This document shows, in pieces, positions 1 through 9,283 of a stretch of DNA of 56,748 nucleotides. The notes below the pieces were generated by a model. It was not told the DNA's origin. It did not search any database and saw only the letters and a list, made by a program, of their open reading frames with translations. The stretch is from Candidatus Aminicenantes bacterium UBA1061 (GTDB lineage Bacteria > Acidobacteriota > Aminicenantia > Aminicenantales > Saccharicenantaceae): NCBI GenBank assembly GCA_002316315.1, contig DCDG01000019.1, positions 1 to 56,748 of the forward strand, given 5' to 3'. A program made the translations under genes and the position numbers. Positions within the stretch are counted from its first letter, which is position 1; every line of letters starts with the position of its first letter.

Positions 1-200
1 GTCACGGCTACATATAATTTATTATCTGCCTCCGGGATAAAATTTCTATCAAGAAGAGTATTCAGGGCCTGATGAAGCTGACCTTTAACCGGTTCCAGGT
101 CTTTTTTGATCAGCTGATGGTGATTATCCAGAATGGCCAGCTTCACCGACTGAATGCCGAGATCAAGTCCGACCAGAAACTCTGCCACCCGGTCCTTCAT
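1..200 (-). CDS. BadF/BadG-type ATPase (acyl-CoA dehydratase activase-like), N-terminal part
   Basis: Only the first 66 codons lie in the window; the gene runs off the left edge. The start is the ATG complementary to 198-200, preceded by a GGAG element about 8 bases upstream. The residues read V-G-L-D-L-G-I-Q-S-V-K-L-A-I-L near position 10, which is the phosphate-1 motif of ASKHA-fold ATPases, and the visible part ends in a Y-V-A-V-T strand. This layout fits the BadF/BadG/BcrA/BcrD family, whose members activate 2-hydroxyacyl-CoA dehydratases or benzoyl-CoA reductases through a 4Fe-4S cluster. The cluster ligands would lie outside the window. It sits 39 bases downstream of the amidohydrolase operon on the same strand. 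A ROK or FGGY kinase is an alternative. Confidence 0.55.
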   Translation of the reverse strand, partial: MKDRVAEFLVGLDLGIQSVKLAILDNHHQLIKKDLEPVKGQLHQALNTLLDRNFIPEADNKLYVAV

Positions 201-239
201 GTCTTGCTCCGCCTACTTTATGTTTTTCTATTTATTTAC

Positions 240-1613
240 CTATTTATCTGCTTCTCTTTGTTCGAATTTCTTAAGGAGCTCGGTATAACGATTCTCAAGG
301 GAGACTTCTTTTCCATCAATAAAAACTTTCTGAATTTTTGTTCCGAGTTCAAGTAAATCACCATCAGCCAGAACAATACTGGCGGTTTTGCCTGGCTCAA
401 GACTGCCCATCAATTTATCCACACCAAAGATTTCTGCCGGGTAAATGGTCACTGCTTTCAGGGCTTCCTCCGGCTTTAATCCGAAGGCTGCCGCCTTGGC
501 TGCATGATAGGGAAGATCCTTGGCGGTGCTGGCACTGGAGGAGGAAAAAGAAATTTTTACCCCGGCCTGATTGAGAATGACTGGATTCAAGAAGAGGGCA
601 TCATAACCATCTTCCCAGACAGGTGGCAGGCTGTAGAGGGAACCAATAATACAGGGAATACCTGCTTCTTTGATTTCTTTAGCCACCTTAAAGCCCTGTT
701 CAACCCCGTAAAAGATGGCTTTTATCTTTTCTTCCTGAACAAATTTAATGGTCTGGAGGATATCCTTATCGGCATGAACCGAGAAAATCACCGGCAACTC
801 GCCTTTAACGACCGGAAGGAGAAAATGGCTGGCCTCATCGAAGTCTGGTGGTGAGAGGAGGATATTTTTCCGGGCGGCTTCTCTTCTTTTCTCATACATC
901 CGAGCCTTCTGGAAAATTTGCCGCAGCTCGTCCAGGATTTTCTCGGTGGTGACCTGAGGCTGCTGGCGTCCGAAGCCGGCAAACTCGCCGCGACTTCGTC
1001 TGAGAGCGGGAAGTTCGATGATCATGGCCAGCGATTCTTTGATGACCATTTCCCGGTTGGTCCAGCCCTCCAGTTTGACCAGGGTGCTTTGACCGGAGAT
1101 CAATCCGCCGCTGGGGACAACCACTGCCGCTACAATGCCGTTTGCCCGGGCAATCGGGATGTGCATTGAATCATAACGGAGGGCTTCAATGGCTTTGACC
1201 TGAGGATTAATCCGGCCTGTTTCTCGATTATCAACTGTTGCCCGGACACCGCTGATTTCTTCCAGACCAAGCCAGGAATAGCTGTCAATCATGCCCGGAT
1301 AAGCGATGAGACCTTTGGCTTCAATGACCTTTGCTCCAGAAGGAATGGAAATATTGGCCCCGAGGTCGGCGATCCGGCCGTTCCTGATCAGGATAGAACC
1401 TGAGTCAATAACTGGTCCGGTGACCGGGACTATTTTAGCTCCGACAATGGCTGTAACCTCTGCCTTATCTTCGGTCTGAGCGGCAGCTGGAAAAGGAAAA
1501 GAATAAATACTCAGTAGAGTCAGACCAAGCAGCGCTGCTAGAAAGACCAGCTGATTTTTATTTTTTAATAAAACTGGTTTTATCCTGTTTACCTTCATGT
1601 TTTTTATCTTCAT
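240..1613 (-). CDS. Exported amidohydrolase-fold protein with degenerate metal site
   Basis: A 457-residue protein with an N-terminal signal peptide (hydrophobic core about 20-37, A-A-A-Q near 46). A composite beta domain carries the usual V-I-D-S-G-S-I-L-I-R-N-G-R-I pattern at 68-81, and the C-terminal end has G-S-L-E-P-G-K-T-A, as in imidazolonepropionase-like amidohydrolases. The metal-binding HxH after the first strand (normally I-D-S-H-T-H) is Y112-S-W114. The later G-x-x-H is G-V-E-Q, and the catalytic Asp strand reads S-F-S-S-S-S. It therefore looks like a fold-preserving pseudoenzyme. Its start overlaps the stop of the upstream gene by 4 bp (ATGA), so the two are translationally coupled. 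It is the last gene of a three-paralogue operon. Its function is unknown; it may be a partner subunit of the intact middle paralogue. Confidence 0.85.
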   Translation of the reverse strand: MKIKNMKVNRIKPVLLKNKNQLVFLAALLGLTLLSIYSFPFPAAAQTEDKAEVTAIVGAKIVPVTGPVIDSGSILIRNGRIADLGANISIPSGAKVIEAKGLIAYPGMIDSYSWLGLEEISGVRATVDNRETGRINPQVKAIEALRYDSMHIPIARANGIVAAVVVPSGGLISGQSTLVKLEGWTNREMVIKESLAMIIELPALRRSRGEFAGFGRQQPQVTTEKILDELRQIFQKARMYEKRREAARKNILLSPPDFDEASHFLLPVVKGELPVIFSVHADKDILQTIKFVQEEKIKAIFYGVEQGFKVAKEIKEAGIPCIIGSLYSLPPVWEDGYDALFLNPVILNQAGVKISFSSSSASTAKDLPYHAAKAAAFGLKPEEALKAVTIYPAEIFGVDKLMGSLEPGKTASIVLADGDLLELGTKIQKVFIDGKEVSLENRYTELLKKFEQREADK

Positions 1614-2923
1614 GATAGGCCTCCTTTTTTGGTGGAAGCAGCAGCCCTTTCTTTGAGAAGCGCCTCCCGATCGAAGTAAACATCGCCTTCGATAATTGTC
1701 ATTTCACAGCGGGTGTAAGCACTCATGGGATGCTGGCTGAAGAGGGCCAGATCGGCCTGTTTTCCAACCTCAATGCTTCCTACCAGGCGGTCAACGCCAA
1801 GTTGTTTAGCCGCATTGATGGTGATAAGTTTCAAGGCTTCATCCTGAGTCAATCCGTATTTAACCGATTTTCCAGCCTCATTAAATAGCCTTCTTATCCG
1901 CTCGCCACTGTCTGAATTAATCGAGACCAGCAGGCCCTTTTGGGTGCAGTAGGCGGCGTTATAGGCAATGCCCTCGGCAGCTTCCATTTTATAAGCCCAG
2001 CTATCAATAAAGACCGAAATACCGACACCAGCGGCTTTTAGCTCGTTGGTTATCTTATAGGCTTCCCAGGCGTGCTCAAAAGCGCCTATTTTGAAACCAA
2101 ACTCTCTGGACAGATTTAAAAACTCGATCATTTCCGGGGCGACATAGGCATGGCAGCGAGCAATGAGCTTGCCGCGAAGAAGGTCGGCCAGAGTCTCCAA
2201 TCTGAGGTCTTTTCTGGGAGGAAGGAGATTGGCCGGCGGGTTTTTGGATTTTTTAAGCTGCTCATAGTGGTCCCAGGCGGCCATATAGTCTTTCGCCCGC
2301 ATTAATTCGCTTCTGATCAGAGCATTGGCCCCCATGCGGGTTGCCGGGTAGCGTTGCGGCCGACCAGGAAGCAGCGTCCGGTTCGATTGTTTGACATTTT
2401 CGCCCAGGGCAAATTTAAGAGTGGGGTAGGCTTCTTTGACGATTAATTCTTCCGAAGGTTTACCCCATTTGAGCTTCAGGACAACATTAGTCCCCCCGAT
2501 GACATTGGCGCTGCCGTGCATGGTGTGAACCATGGTCACGCCACCGGACAGAGCGGTAAAAATCGAAGTATCATCGGCATTAACCACCTCAGCCATGGTA
2601 ACTTCCGGTGTGATGGCATCAGTGCCTTCGTTGGTGCCGGAAAGAGCGATGTGGGTATGGGTATCTATGATGCCCGGCATCAGATATCTGCCGTTAGCTT
2701 CAATAATTCTGACTCCGGCCGGGGCGGTGAGATTCTGACCGATTTGTTTTATTACCCCGTTGATAACCAGAACATCGCCATTGGGAATAGTGTTGCCGGT
2801 GACGGTCAAAATAGTGGCATTTTTAATCAAGAGGTCGCCACCAGCCAGAAGCCAGCTGGCTGAGGACAGAAAGAAAACTAAAAGGGACAGAAGCAGGCCC
2901 GTTTTCTTTATCTTTTCTCTCAT
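1610..2923 (-). CDS. Exported metal-dependent amidohydrolase (imidazolonepropionase-like)
   Basis: A 437-residue protein with a signal peptide (about 1-28). The amidohydrolase fold begins with L-L-I-K-N-A-T-I and has the metal motif H89-T-H91 in I-I-D-T-H-T-H. It keeps a later metal-ligand His (A-R-C-H-A-Y), the E-H-A-W-E-A His and the S-I-N-S-D-S Asp, and ends in G-S-I-E-V-G-K-Q-A-D-L-A-L-F. All expected metal ligands appear to be present, so this is the likely active member of the triad. The family hydrolyses amide or cyclic amide bonds; members include Xaa-Pro-dipeptidase-like and imidazolonepropionase-like enzymes. The substrate cannot be read from the sequence. It overlaps both neighbours by 4 bp, and the export signal suggests periplasmic work on peptides or peptide-derived amides. 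Confidence 0.9.
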   Translation of the reverse strand: MREKIKKTGLLLSLLVFFLSSASWLLAGGDLLIKNATILTVTGNTIPNGDVLVINGVIKQIGQNLTAPAGVRIIEANGRYLMPGIIDTHTHIALSGTNEGTDAITPEVTMAEVVNADDTSIFTALSGGVTMVHTMHGSANVIGGTNVVLKLKWGKPSEELIVKEAYPTLKFALGENVKQSNRTLLPGRPQRYPATRMGANALIRSELMRAKDYMAAWDHYEQLKKSKNPPANLLPPRKDLRLETLADLLRGKLIARCHAYVAPEMIEFLNLSREFGFKIGAFEHAWEAYKITNELKAAGVGISVFIDSWAYKMEAAEGIAYNAAYCTQKGLLVSINSDSGERIRRLFNEAGKSVKYGLTQDEALKLITINAAKQLGVDRLVGSIEVGKQADLALFSQHPMSAYTRCEMTIIEGDVYFDREALLKERAAASTKKGGLS

Positions 2924-4263
2924 TGGCCTTTCTCCTCATAGGTGAATAACGTTCCATCAACCATGACTTTAACTATGCTGGTTTTTTCATCGAACAGCTC
3001 GCCTTTAGTTAGAATCAGGTTGGCGATTTTACCTGGTTCGAGAGAGCCGAGCTGTTTGTCGAGACCCAGGGTGCGGGCTGGTTCAATAGTCAAGGCCCGC
3101 AGAGCTTGATCGGCAGGCAAGCCCGCCTTGATGGCTGCTCTGAGGTTTTTTACAAAGTTTGTATCGTTCAGGCCGAAGCTGGTCAGCGAGAAATTTATCT
3201 TTTCTTTGGCCAGGTTAGAGGCATTGGCTGGATAAATCTCCTTTTCAGCTTTTTCCCTGGTAGCCTGACCCTGCTGGGCATAGACGCTGCTGGCCGGTGG
3301 TCGAAAGTCAAGAGTAACCAGCAGGGGAATACTGGCTGATTTGAGCTGCTGGCTGACCCGCCAGGCTTCGTTGCAGCCAGTGAGGACAGCATTTAACTTG
3401 AATTCTTTGATGAGTTTTACGGCGCGTTTTATTTCCTCCAGATTATTGCATTGAAAAACGATCGGCTTTTTGTCAATGACAAAGGGAAGGAGCGCTTCGA
3501 GAAATGGGTCATATTCAGGCCTCTTTAAAAATTGAGGCGACTGACGGTATCTCTGAAGGTGCTGGCTATAATGCTGCGTGTCGAAGAATTTTTGCCTGAG
3601 GAAAGCCAGAGTGCCCATCGGACTGGAAGGATAAACTCCTCTTTCGGTGGTAAAGTTGATATGAAGAGCCCATGGCTGAGCGAGGACCATTTCGTTAACC
3701 TGGTCGCTGTTTAAGTTAAGGACAACACCCTGCCCTTGAAAAATCCCCTCATGGGGAGCGACGACCACAGTAGTGATACCAATTCGATGATAGGCTTCGA
3801 CGGTCTGCTTTTTCGGCTTGACTTTTTCTACGATCTGAAGCCAGGGCAATTCCTTAGGTTCTGTCGGCTGACTGAAAGCTGCCAGGTAATCTTCAGGTGC
3901 GGCTGTTTGAGACTGTTCTTTTGTTTCAAGAAACAGGTTGGTGTGAGCAGAAATCAAACCGGGATAAGCATTTAAACCGTTGGCTTCGATAATTTCCGCA
4001 TCTTCAGGAATTTGAACTTTTTCGGCCGGGCCAACAGCCTCAATCAAACCGTCCCGGATGACGATTGTTCCTTTTTCTATGACCGGTTGAGCCACCGGAA
4101 ATATCCGGCAATTAACCAGAGCATAAGCTGGTTTGACCGCCTGGCTCCCAGCCTCAGCCGAGCTGACCAGGCTGGATGCCATAACCACCATGACTATGAT
4201 CAAGAAAACCATGGCCACTGGCCGGACAAAAGCTGACTGCATTTTTTTAAGATATTTGTTCAT
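2920..4263 (-). CDS. Exported amidohydrolase-fold protein, metal ligands lost
   Basis: A 447-residue protein and the first gene of the amidohydrolase operon. The start is placed at the ATG complementary to 4261-4263 because a GAAGGAGG Shine-Dalgarno lies just upstream; a longer in-frame reading to 4317 lacks such a site. A signal or anchor helix spans about 14-34. The first-strand motif is H107-T-N109 instead of HxH, the next ligand position reads Q-C-N-N, the following G-x-x-H is G-C-N-E, and the Asp strand reads S-L-T-S. The fold landmarks V-I-E-K-G-T-I-V-I-R-D-G and G-S-L-E-P-G-K-I-A-N-L are intact. It is probably non-catalytic or has a different chemistry, and is best read together with its two paralogues. 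Confidence 0.85.
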   Translation of the reverse strand: MNKYLKKMQSAFVRPVAMVFLIIVMVVMASSLVSSAEAGSQAVKPAYALVNCRIFPVAQPVIEKGTIVIRDGLIEAVGPAEKVQIPEDAEIIEANGLNAYPGLISAHTNLFLETKEQSQTAAPEDYLAAFSQPTEPKELPWLQIVEKVKPKKQTVEAYHRIGITTVVVAPHEGIFQGQGVVLNLNSDQVNEMVLAQPWALHINFTTERGVYPSSPMGTLAFLRQKFFDTQHYSQHLQRYRQSPQFLKRPEYDPFLEALLPFVIDKKPIVFQCNNLEEIKRAVKLIKEFKLNAVLTGCNEAWRVSQQLKSASIPLLVTLDFRPPASSVYAQQGQATREKAEKEIYPANASNLAKEKINFSLTSFGLNDTNFVKNLRAAIKAGLPADQALRALTIEPARTLGLDKQLGSLEPGKIANLILTKGELFDEKTSIVKVMVDGTLFTYEEKGQ

Positions 4264-4533
4264 AGGCCTCCTTCCGTCAGAGGATTTGAGATTTATAGAC
4301 AAAACTAAGCAGGTCATTTGTTTCCTGTGTTTTCAGCGGGATTTCTCAATCAGGCAGTCCATCGGAGTTAATAACCTTAAGAAAATATATCTTATTTCTG
4401 GTGGCCCTTTTGTCAACTTAAATATTTCCGTGATAAATTTTAGAAAGAATTATCCTGATGGGTTTTCTCAAGAAGGCCGAGAGTTAGCAGAATCGGTTGC
4501 CTGTAGATTTTCAATAAGGCCATTTGCCTCGGA

Positions 4534-4544
4534 TGTTATATAAT
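4534..4544 (+). promoter_or_regulatory. Candidate extended -10 promoter for the C69 peptidase gene
   Basis: A TG dinucleotide followed by overlapping TATATA/TATAAT lies 36 bases upstream of the start codon at 4580. No good -35 is visible, so this would be an extended -10 promoter. It sits in the 316-base divergent gap between the amidohydrolase operon and the dipeptidase; nothing else stands out there. Confidence 0.4.
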
Positions 4545-4579
4545 CAACAATTAACGTAATTGATAGAAAAGGAGAAGAT

Positions 4580-6205
4580 ATGGCAAATAGAAATGAGCAA
4601 AAATTATTGGCAAGCTTATTGATTTTTTTCTTGATTGGTGGTCTGGGGTTTCCCTGCACTTCGATTATTGTGACCAAAGGTGCGTCGGCCGATGGCTCGG
4701 TGATTATTACTTATTCCTGCGACGGTGAATTTTTGCCCAGACTGAGGCTTTATCCGGCAGCCGATCACAAGCCCGGTGAGATGGTGGAAATTATGGGCTT
4801 CAGAGGAAAACGCGGCGAAATTCCCGAGATAGCCCACACCTATAAAGTGCTTGATCTGATGAATGAATTTCAGGTGGCGATTGGTGAAACGACTTTTGAT
4901 GGGCGTGAAGAGCTGGTTAATCCTGATGGCCTGTTAAATTACCCCCAGTTGATGCTTCTGGCTCTGCAGCGGGCGAAAACGGCCCGGGAAGCAATCAGGG
5001 TTATGGCTGATCTTGTCGAGCAATATGGCTATGCCAGCAGCGGCGAGTCTTTTTCCATTGCTGATAAAAATGAAGCCTGGATTATGGAGATGATTGGAAC
5101 TGGCAAAGGCGGCCATGGTGCTGTCTGGGTTGCCCTGAGAATTCCAGATGGAATGATTTGTGCGCATGCCAATATGTCCAGAATCGGGGAGTTTCCTTTA
5201 AATGATCCGGAAAACTGCCTTTATTCTAAAAATGTCATTTCTTTGGCCGTAGAAAAAGGCTATTATCAGTCCAAGAACGGTCCATTCAATTTTTCTCAGG
5301 TTTATAATCCACCGACCGAGCAGCAGGTTAAGTATTCAGCCCGGCGAGTCTGGAGTATTTTCCGGCGGGTGGCACCTTCGCTTCACCTTTCACCGGATTA
5401 CAGCTCCTCAGTGAAAGGGGCCAAACCTTATCCACTCTGGATCAAACCGGATCGCAAACTGAGTGTAGCCGAGGTGATGGCTTTACATCGAGACCATTAC
5501 GAAGGAACTCAGTTTGATATGACCAAGGACCTGATGGCCGGACCTTTTGGTGCACCTGACCGCTGGCGGCCGATTAACTGGAAAGTTGATGGGCGGGAAT
5601 ATTCGTGGGAAAGACCGATTTCGACCCAGCAGGTCGCTTCTGTTTTTGTTTCTCAATCGAGGGCTGACGTTCCAGATGAAATAGGTGGGGTTTACTGGTA
5701 TGGCCTGGACAATCCTTATACCAACTTTTTTATCCCTCTCTACACGTCGATTACCGCTATCCCTGAAGCTTACACTAAAGGTTCCATGAGAGCTTTTAGC
5801 CACGATTCTGCCTGGTGGATGTTTAACTTTGTGGCCAACTATGCCAACCTGCGCTACCGCGATATGATTGTTGACATCCAGAAAGTTCAGAAAGAAATCG
5901 AAGATCAGGAATTCGCTCTGCAGCCGGAAATTGAACAGACGGCCCGGGGGCTGTTAGCTTCCAAACGCGACCTCATTCCGGTTTTCCTGACGAACTACTG
6001 TCTATCCACGGCCTCGACCAATCTCCAGCGCTGGGTTGATTTAGCTGAACTTTTAATCACCAAATATAATGACGGCTATGTTCAGGACGAAAAGGGACGG
6101 CCGAGAGAAATGGGTTATCCGGAGGAATGGCTGAGGCAGGAGATAAAAAAGAATCCGGAGAGGTTCCGGCTCAAGGAAGGCTCCGGGTCAGGCAAAGAGC
6201 TCTGA
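4580..6205 (+). CDS. Peptidase family C69 dipeptidase (exported)
   Basis: A 541-residue protein with a signal peptide (1-25) immediately followed by C26-T-S-I-I-V-T-K-G-A-S-A-D-G-S-V. In family C69 (PbgX/PepD-type N-terminal nucleophile hydrolases) the Cys exposed by processing is the catalytic nucleophile. The W-I-M-E-M-I-G-T-G-K-G-G-H-G-A-V-W-V-A-L segment near 170 is also typical of the family. The expected role is cleavage of dipeptides outside the cytoplasm. An AAGGAG site precedes the ATG by 5-6 bases. It is divergent from the amidohydrolase operon, which together suggests a peptide-scavenging region. The length fits the family. Confidence 0.9.
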   Translation: MANRNEQKLLASLLIFFLIGGLGFPCTSIIVTKGASADGSVIITYSCDGEFLPRLRLYPAADHKPGEMVEIMGFRGKRGEIPEIAHTYKVLDLMNEFQVAIGETTFDGREELVNPDGLLNYPQLMLLALQRAKTAREAIRVMADLVEQYGYASSGESFSIADKNEAWIMEMIGTGKGGHGAVWVALRIPDGMICAHANMSRIGEFPLNDPENCLYSKNVISLAVEKGYYQSKNGPFNFSQVYNPPTEQQVKYSARRVWSIFRRVAPSLHLSPDYSSSVKGAKPYPLWIKPDRKLSVAEVMALHRDHYEGTQFDMTKDLMAGPFGAPDRWRPINWKVDGREYSWERPISTQQVASVFVSQSRADVPDEIGGVYWYGLDNPYTNFFIPLYTSITAIPEAYTKGSMRAFSHDSAWWMFNFVANYANLRYRDMIVDIQKVQKEIEDQEFALQPEIEQTARGLLASKRDLIPVFLTNYCLSTASTNLQRWVDLAELLITKYNDGYVQDEKGRPREMGYPEEWLRQEIKKNPERFRLKEGSGSGKEL

Positions 6206-6281
6206 ATGCCCGGTATTTCAGCCTGGATTTTCTGTTGAGGAAATGTACCTGTTTTGTCCAGATCCGTACAGACTTTTTATC

Positions 6282-6290
6282 TGTTATGAT
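6282..6290 (+). promoter_or_regulatory. Candidate extended -10 (TGtTATGAT)
   Basis: TGTTATGAT lies 51 bases upstream of the TTG start at 6341 and 77 bases after the C69 stop. There is no convincing -35 at 16-18 bases. It is similar in type to the element at 4534. Confidence 0.3.
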
Positions 6291-6340
6291 TTATACTCTC
6301 TCTGCTTAATTTTTTAATCTGTGTGCACAGGAGGTGAGTC

Positions 6341-8752
6341 TTGAATCATTATTTAAGGAATGTGCTTATAATACTCTTGATTCTGCCTCTTTTTGCCGGA
6401 TGCAAGGAGAAATCGAACATTCCATCAAGCCGCGAACAATTCTGGGTACCCAGCCCGCCTCCTAAGAGCCGCTACATCATCGATGCGCGAGTTGATGCTG
6501 CCAAGGCAGCCATTGAGGGCCAGGAAAAAATCATCCTGAAGAATACTTCAAAGCTTCCCATATACGTGATTGCTCTTGATTGGCAGATTAGCGATTTATC
6601 TTCGCTTGAGGTTATAGCACATGGCCAGAAGCTCTCTCCTTTGGGCGGGCCATCAGGCGCCATTGGTTCTCCGGTTTTCTTCGACTTGCTTAAGGCCGTA
6701 GCCCCTGGAGAAAAGCTTGAGCTCAACATCAATTTCAAACAAGAGATTGAGGAACCCTTGGAAGAATCCTTAGGAGGAACGCACTGGTATCCCCGTTTGT
6801 GGTGGGATAGCCTTCCACTTCATGATGATTTTTCAGTTAGACTCGAAACGCCAGCAGGTTATGCTTTAGCGGCTTCGGGTCGGATCAACCCTGAAACCGG
6901 CCGGTACGAGGCAGAAAGCACGCGAACGTTCGGGATCTACCTCGGTAAAGGGATGAAGACGCAAAGTCGAGAGGTCGAAGGGGTTCTCATCACGTCTCTG
7001 TTCACGGAAAAAGGCTCAAAAGCTGCAGCCATTTGCCTGGAAACGGCAGCCGATGCCATAAAATACTACAAAGATTGGCTTGGTTTTTACCCATTTTCCT
7101 ATCTTACCATTGTTCCTGGCGACGCCGGACGCTGGGGTGGTTACCCATTTGCCACCGGGATTGTTGCCATCCATGGTCTTGAAACCTATAAGGAGGGGGA
7201 ATCGCCTCAGTACTGGCAGCATATTACCTCGCATGAGATCGGCCATGAATATTGGGGAGAGTGGGTTATGGAGGCAGATGATCCAGGTTGGTTATGGATC
7301 TCGCTGGGAATATTTGCTGATACTGAATATATGATCGGACGAAAATATGATCCGAATCGACGAGCGAATTGGATGGGAAATTATATCAAAGCGATTCCAA
7401 ACTACTTTGATATGACCCTGGACATCCCGCCTGCTCTCGAGGAGATAATCAAGTATGACCGGGGCAACACGGTTGTTCACAGTAAAGGTCCAGCCGTGAT
7501 TTTTGCTCTCGATTCTGTTCTTGGAAGCGAGGTCTTCGGTAGGATATACAAGAAGGCCCTGAGCGTTTTTGGAGGCAGGTGTCTGGGCTGGCGTGATTTT
7601 CAAGAGCTTTGCGAATCTGAAACCGGGCAGAATCTCGAGTGGTTCTTTAATGCCTGGGTGAGAACGAACGAGCACCTCTGCTATACCATCGAATCGCAGG
7701 ACAGTCAGCCAGAAGGCCAAGAATTCAAGACCGAGATTCGGGTGAAAAGACTGGGCACGATGAAGATGCCTGTCCCGGTTAAGGCTATATTCGAAGACGG
7801 CACAGAGCAAATCCTTCAGACGGATAGGACACAGGATGTTAACGTTCTTATTTTCCGGAGCAAAGCTAAGCTAAAAGAGGCGATCATCAACCCAGAAAAG
7901 AAACTGGCCATGCTTGAAAAGCCGCTCCCTCCGATCTCAAAGGAAATTGCCGAGCTTCTCGCTTATGGCTGGGATTCTTCGGACAGTCTCCAAGTTTTTG
8001 AAGCAGTCAAGGATGAAGTCATTCTTTCGTCGAATATCTGGCATTTACTGGGGTGGGAGCTTTATGAGAACGACCATCTGAAAGAGGCTTCTGCTTGCTT
8101 CGAAAAACTGGCTGCTCTGGAAACGGATGCTGATACTAAGTTTGCTGCTCAGTGCTGGCTGGGTATTTTGAGCGACCTCGAGGGGAATAGACAGGAAGCA
8201 CTTGCCCATTATCAGGAGGCTTTGAACTTGTGGTCCGGGCATGCCATGAGCTATGAACGCCTCAACCTGGACAAAGCCTGGGTTGAGGACAGGGTCAAGA
8301 CGCCATTCAACCTGATATCAGTTCCGGCCCTGCCCGCAAATCCAACTCCGGAAGAAATGATTGAGATAGTGAAGCATTTGAGCTACACCCATGAAGGCAA
8401 AAATCCTCTGTTAATTTATGAAAAGGCCAAGGACTTGGTGATCACGGCTCAGAGCTTCTGGTTCAAGCTGGGCCTTGTCCTTTTCGATAGCGGCTACTAT
8501 GAAGAGTCATTAAGAGCGTTAGAGAAAATACCAATGATGGGAACTTCCAGGACATATATTTTTGCTGCCTGGACATGGATGGGGCATCTGTATGATCTCC
8601 TGGGAAAACGAAAAGAGGCAGTGGACTGTTATATCAAAGCTCTCGACTTTGACACTGGAGAGACAATAAGATCTGACCAGTACGGAATGAAGATCAACCG
8701 CGCCTGGGTCGAATCCCGGCTGAAGTCGCCTTTTACCTGGAAGAAAAAGTAG
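6341..8752 (+). CDS. Lipoprotein with M1-like gluzincin domain and C-terminal TPR repeats
   Basis: An 803-residue protein. The start is TTG, supported by a strong GGAGGTGA Shine-Dalgarno. The signal peptide ends in L-F-A-G-C21, a lipobox. A middle M1-type domain has H298-E-I-G-H302. The segment that normally carries the third zinc ligand (W-L-N-E-G-F-A in M1 peptidases) reads L-W-I-S-L-G-I-F-A, so the Glu is replaced by Leu or Ser. The C-terminal third (about 540-800) has helical repeats with TPR signatures, including two copies of an A-W-V-E-x-R-[VL]-K-[TS]-P-F phrase. It may be a membrane-anchored aminopeptidase relative with weakened activity, or a binding protein. It stands alone between the C69 gene and a gene-poor stretch. 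Confidence 0.8.
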   Translation: MNHYLRNVLIILLILPLFAGCKEKSNIPSSREQFWVPSPPPKSRYIIDARVDAAKAAIEGQEKIILKNTSKLPIYVIALDWQISDLSSLEVIAHGQKLSPLGGPSGAIGSPVFFDLLKAVAPGEKLELNINFKQEIEEPLEESLGGTHWYPRLWWDSLPLHDDFSVRLETPAGYALAASGRINPETGRYEAESTRTFGIYLGKGMKTQSREVEGVLITSLFTEKGSKAAAICLETAADAIKYYKDWLGFYPFSYLTIVPGDAGRWGGYPFATGIVAIHGLETYKEGESPQYWQHITSHEIGHEYWGEWVMEADDPGWLWISLGIFADTEYMIGRKYDPNRRANWMGNYIKAIPNYFDMTLDIPPALEEIIKYDRGNTVVHSKGPAVIFALDSVLGSEVFGRIYKKALSVFGGRCLGWRDFQELCESETGQNLEWFFNAWVRTNEHLCYTIESQDSQPEGQEFKTEIRVKRLGTMKMPVPVKAIFEDGTEQILQTDRTQDVNVLIFRSKAKLKEAIINPEKKLAMLEKPLPPISKEIAELLAYGWDSSDSLQVFEAVKDEVILSSNIWHLLGWELYENDHLKEASACFEKLAALETDADTKFAAQCWLGILSDLEGNRQEALAHYQEALNLWSGHAMSYERLNLDKAWVEDRVKTPFNLISVPALPANPTPEEMIEIVKHLSYTHEGKNPLLIYEKAKDLVITAQSFWFKLGLVLFDSGYYEESLRALEKIPMMGTSRTYIFAAWTWMGHLYDLLGKRKEAVDCYIKALDFDTGETIRSDQYGMKINRAWVESRLKSPFTWKKK

Positions 8753-9283
8753 AGGAATTAATGGCCAAGCCTGGTGCTATCGGCATCGGACCACTACTTT
8801 ACAGATTATCATTTGGTTGACATCTTTTTGAATTTTGCTTTAGCATCATAGATTATTGGAGCAAAAGTCAGGTCAAAGCCATATCAAGTTTAGTTCGCAA
8901 TTTGGTTATCGCAAACCCTCCATTTATTAACCCTGATTAGCTGCCTGAGGCTGCGCTGACTATAATAGCTCATTGAGCTCATCTGCCTGATGCGGGCATA
9001 CTCATTGGCCCAGTCCCCCAGATACTCTATAGGGTAGGAGGTAATGAACCTCAGACAAGGTTCGACCGAACAGATCGCTTATCAGATTTGGCAGGCCAGG
9101 GCTTTAAGCGGGCTAACTATCCGAGCTAAGATTCTTACTTGTTTCTGTTTCTATTTTTGACATTATGGAGGTGAGTTTCCAGAAAAAGATCGCCTCAGCT
9201 CTTTTGAGGGACAGAGTAATTTTTCCCTAGGAAACGGCCAGAAAAAACAGGAAATATAGATTGTGTCCCCTGTTTCCGGCTTC
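8753..9283. other. Gene-poor stretch upstream of tRNA-Ala
   Basis: No complete gene is seen here. The only coding-like segment is a minus-strand open stretch at 8890-9078, listed separately. No terminator or repeat was recognised. Confidence 0.5.
8890..9078 (-). pseudogene. Possible gene remnant, unidentified
   Basis: A minus-strand frame of about 62 codons, bounded upstream by TGA TAA in the same frame and ending with TAA at 8890-8892. It has no start codon with a Shine-Dalgarno site. Its composition looks protein-like, with phrases such as L-R-F-I-T-S-Y-P-I-E-Y-L-G-D-W-A-N-E-Y-A and S-L-R-Q-L-I-R-V-N-K. I do not recognise the family. It may be the decayed end of a gene, or chance. Confidence 0.3.

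Noticed and set aside
4318..4543. Plus-strand ORF (4133-4543) reaching into the gap before the C69 peptidase
   Set aside because: Most of it is antisense to the first amidohydrolase gene; it has no Shine-Dalgarno and no recognisable domain.
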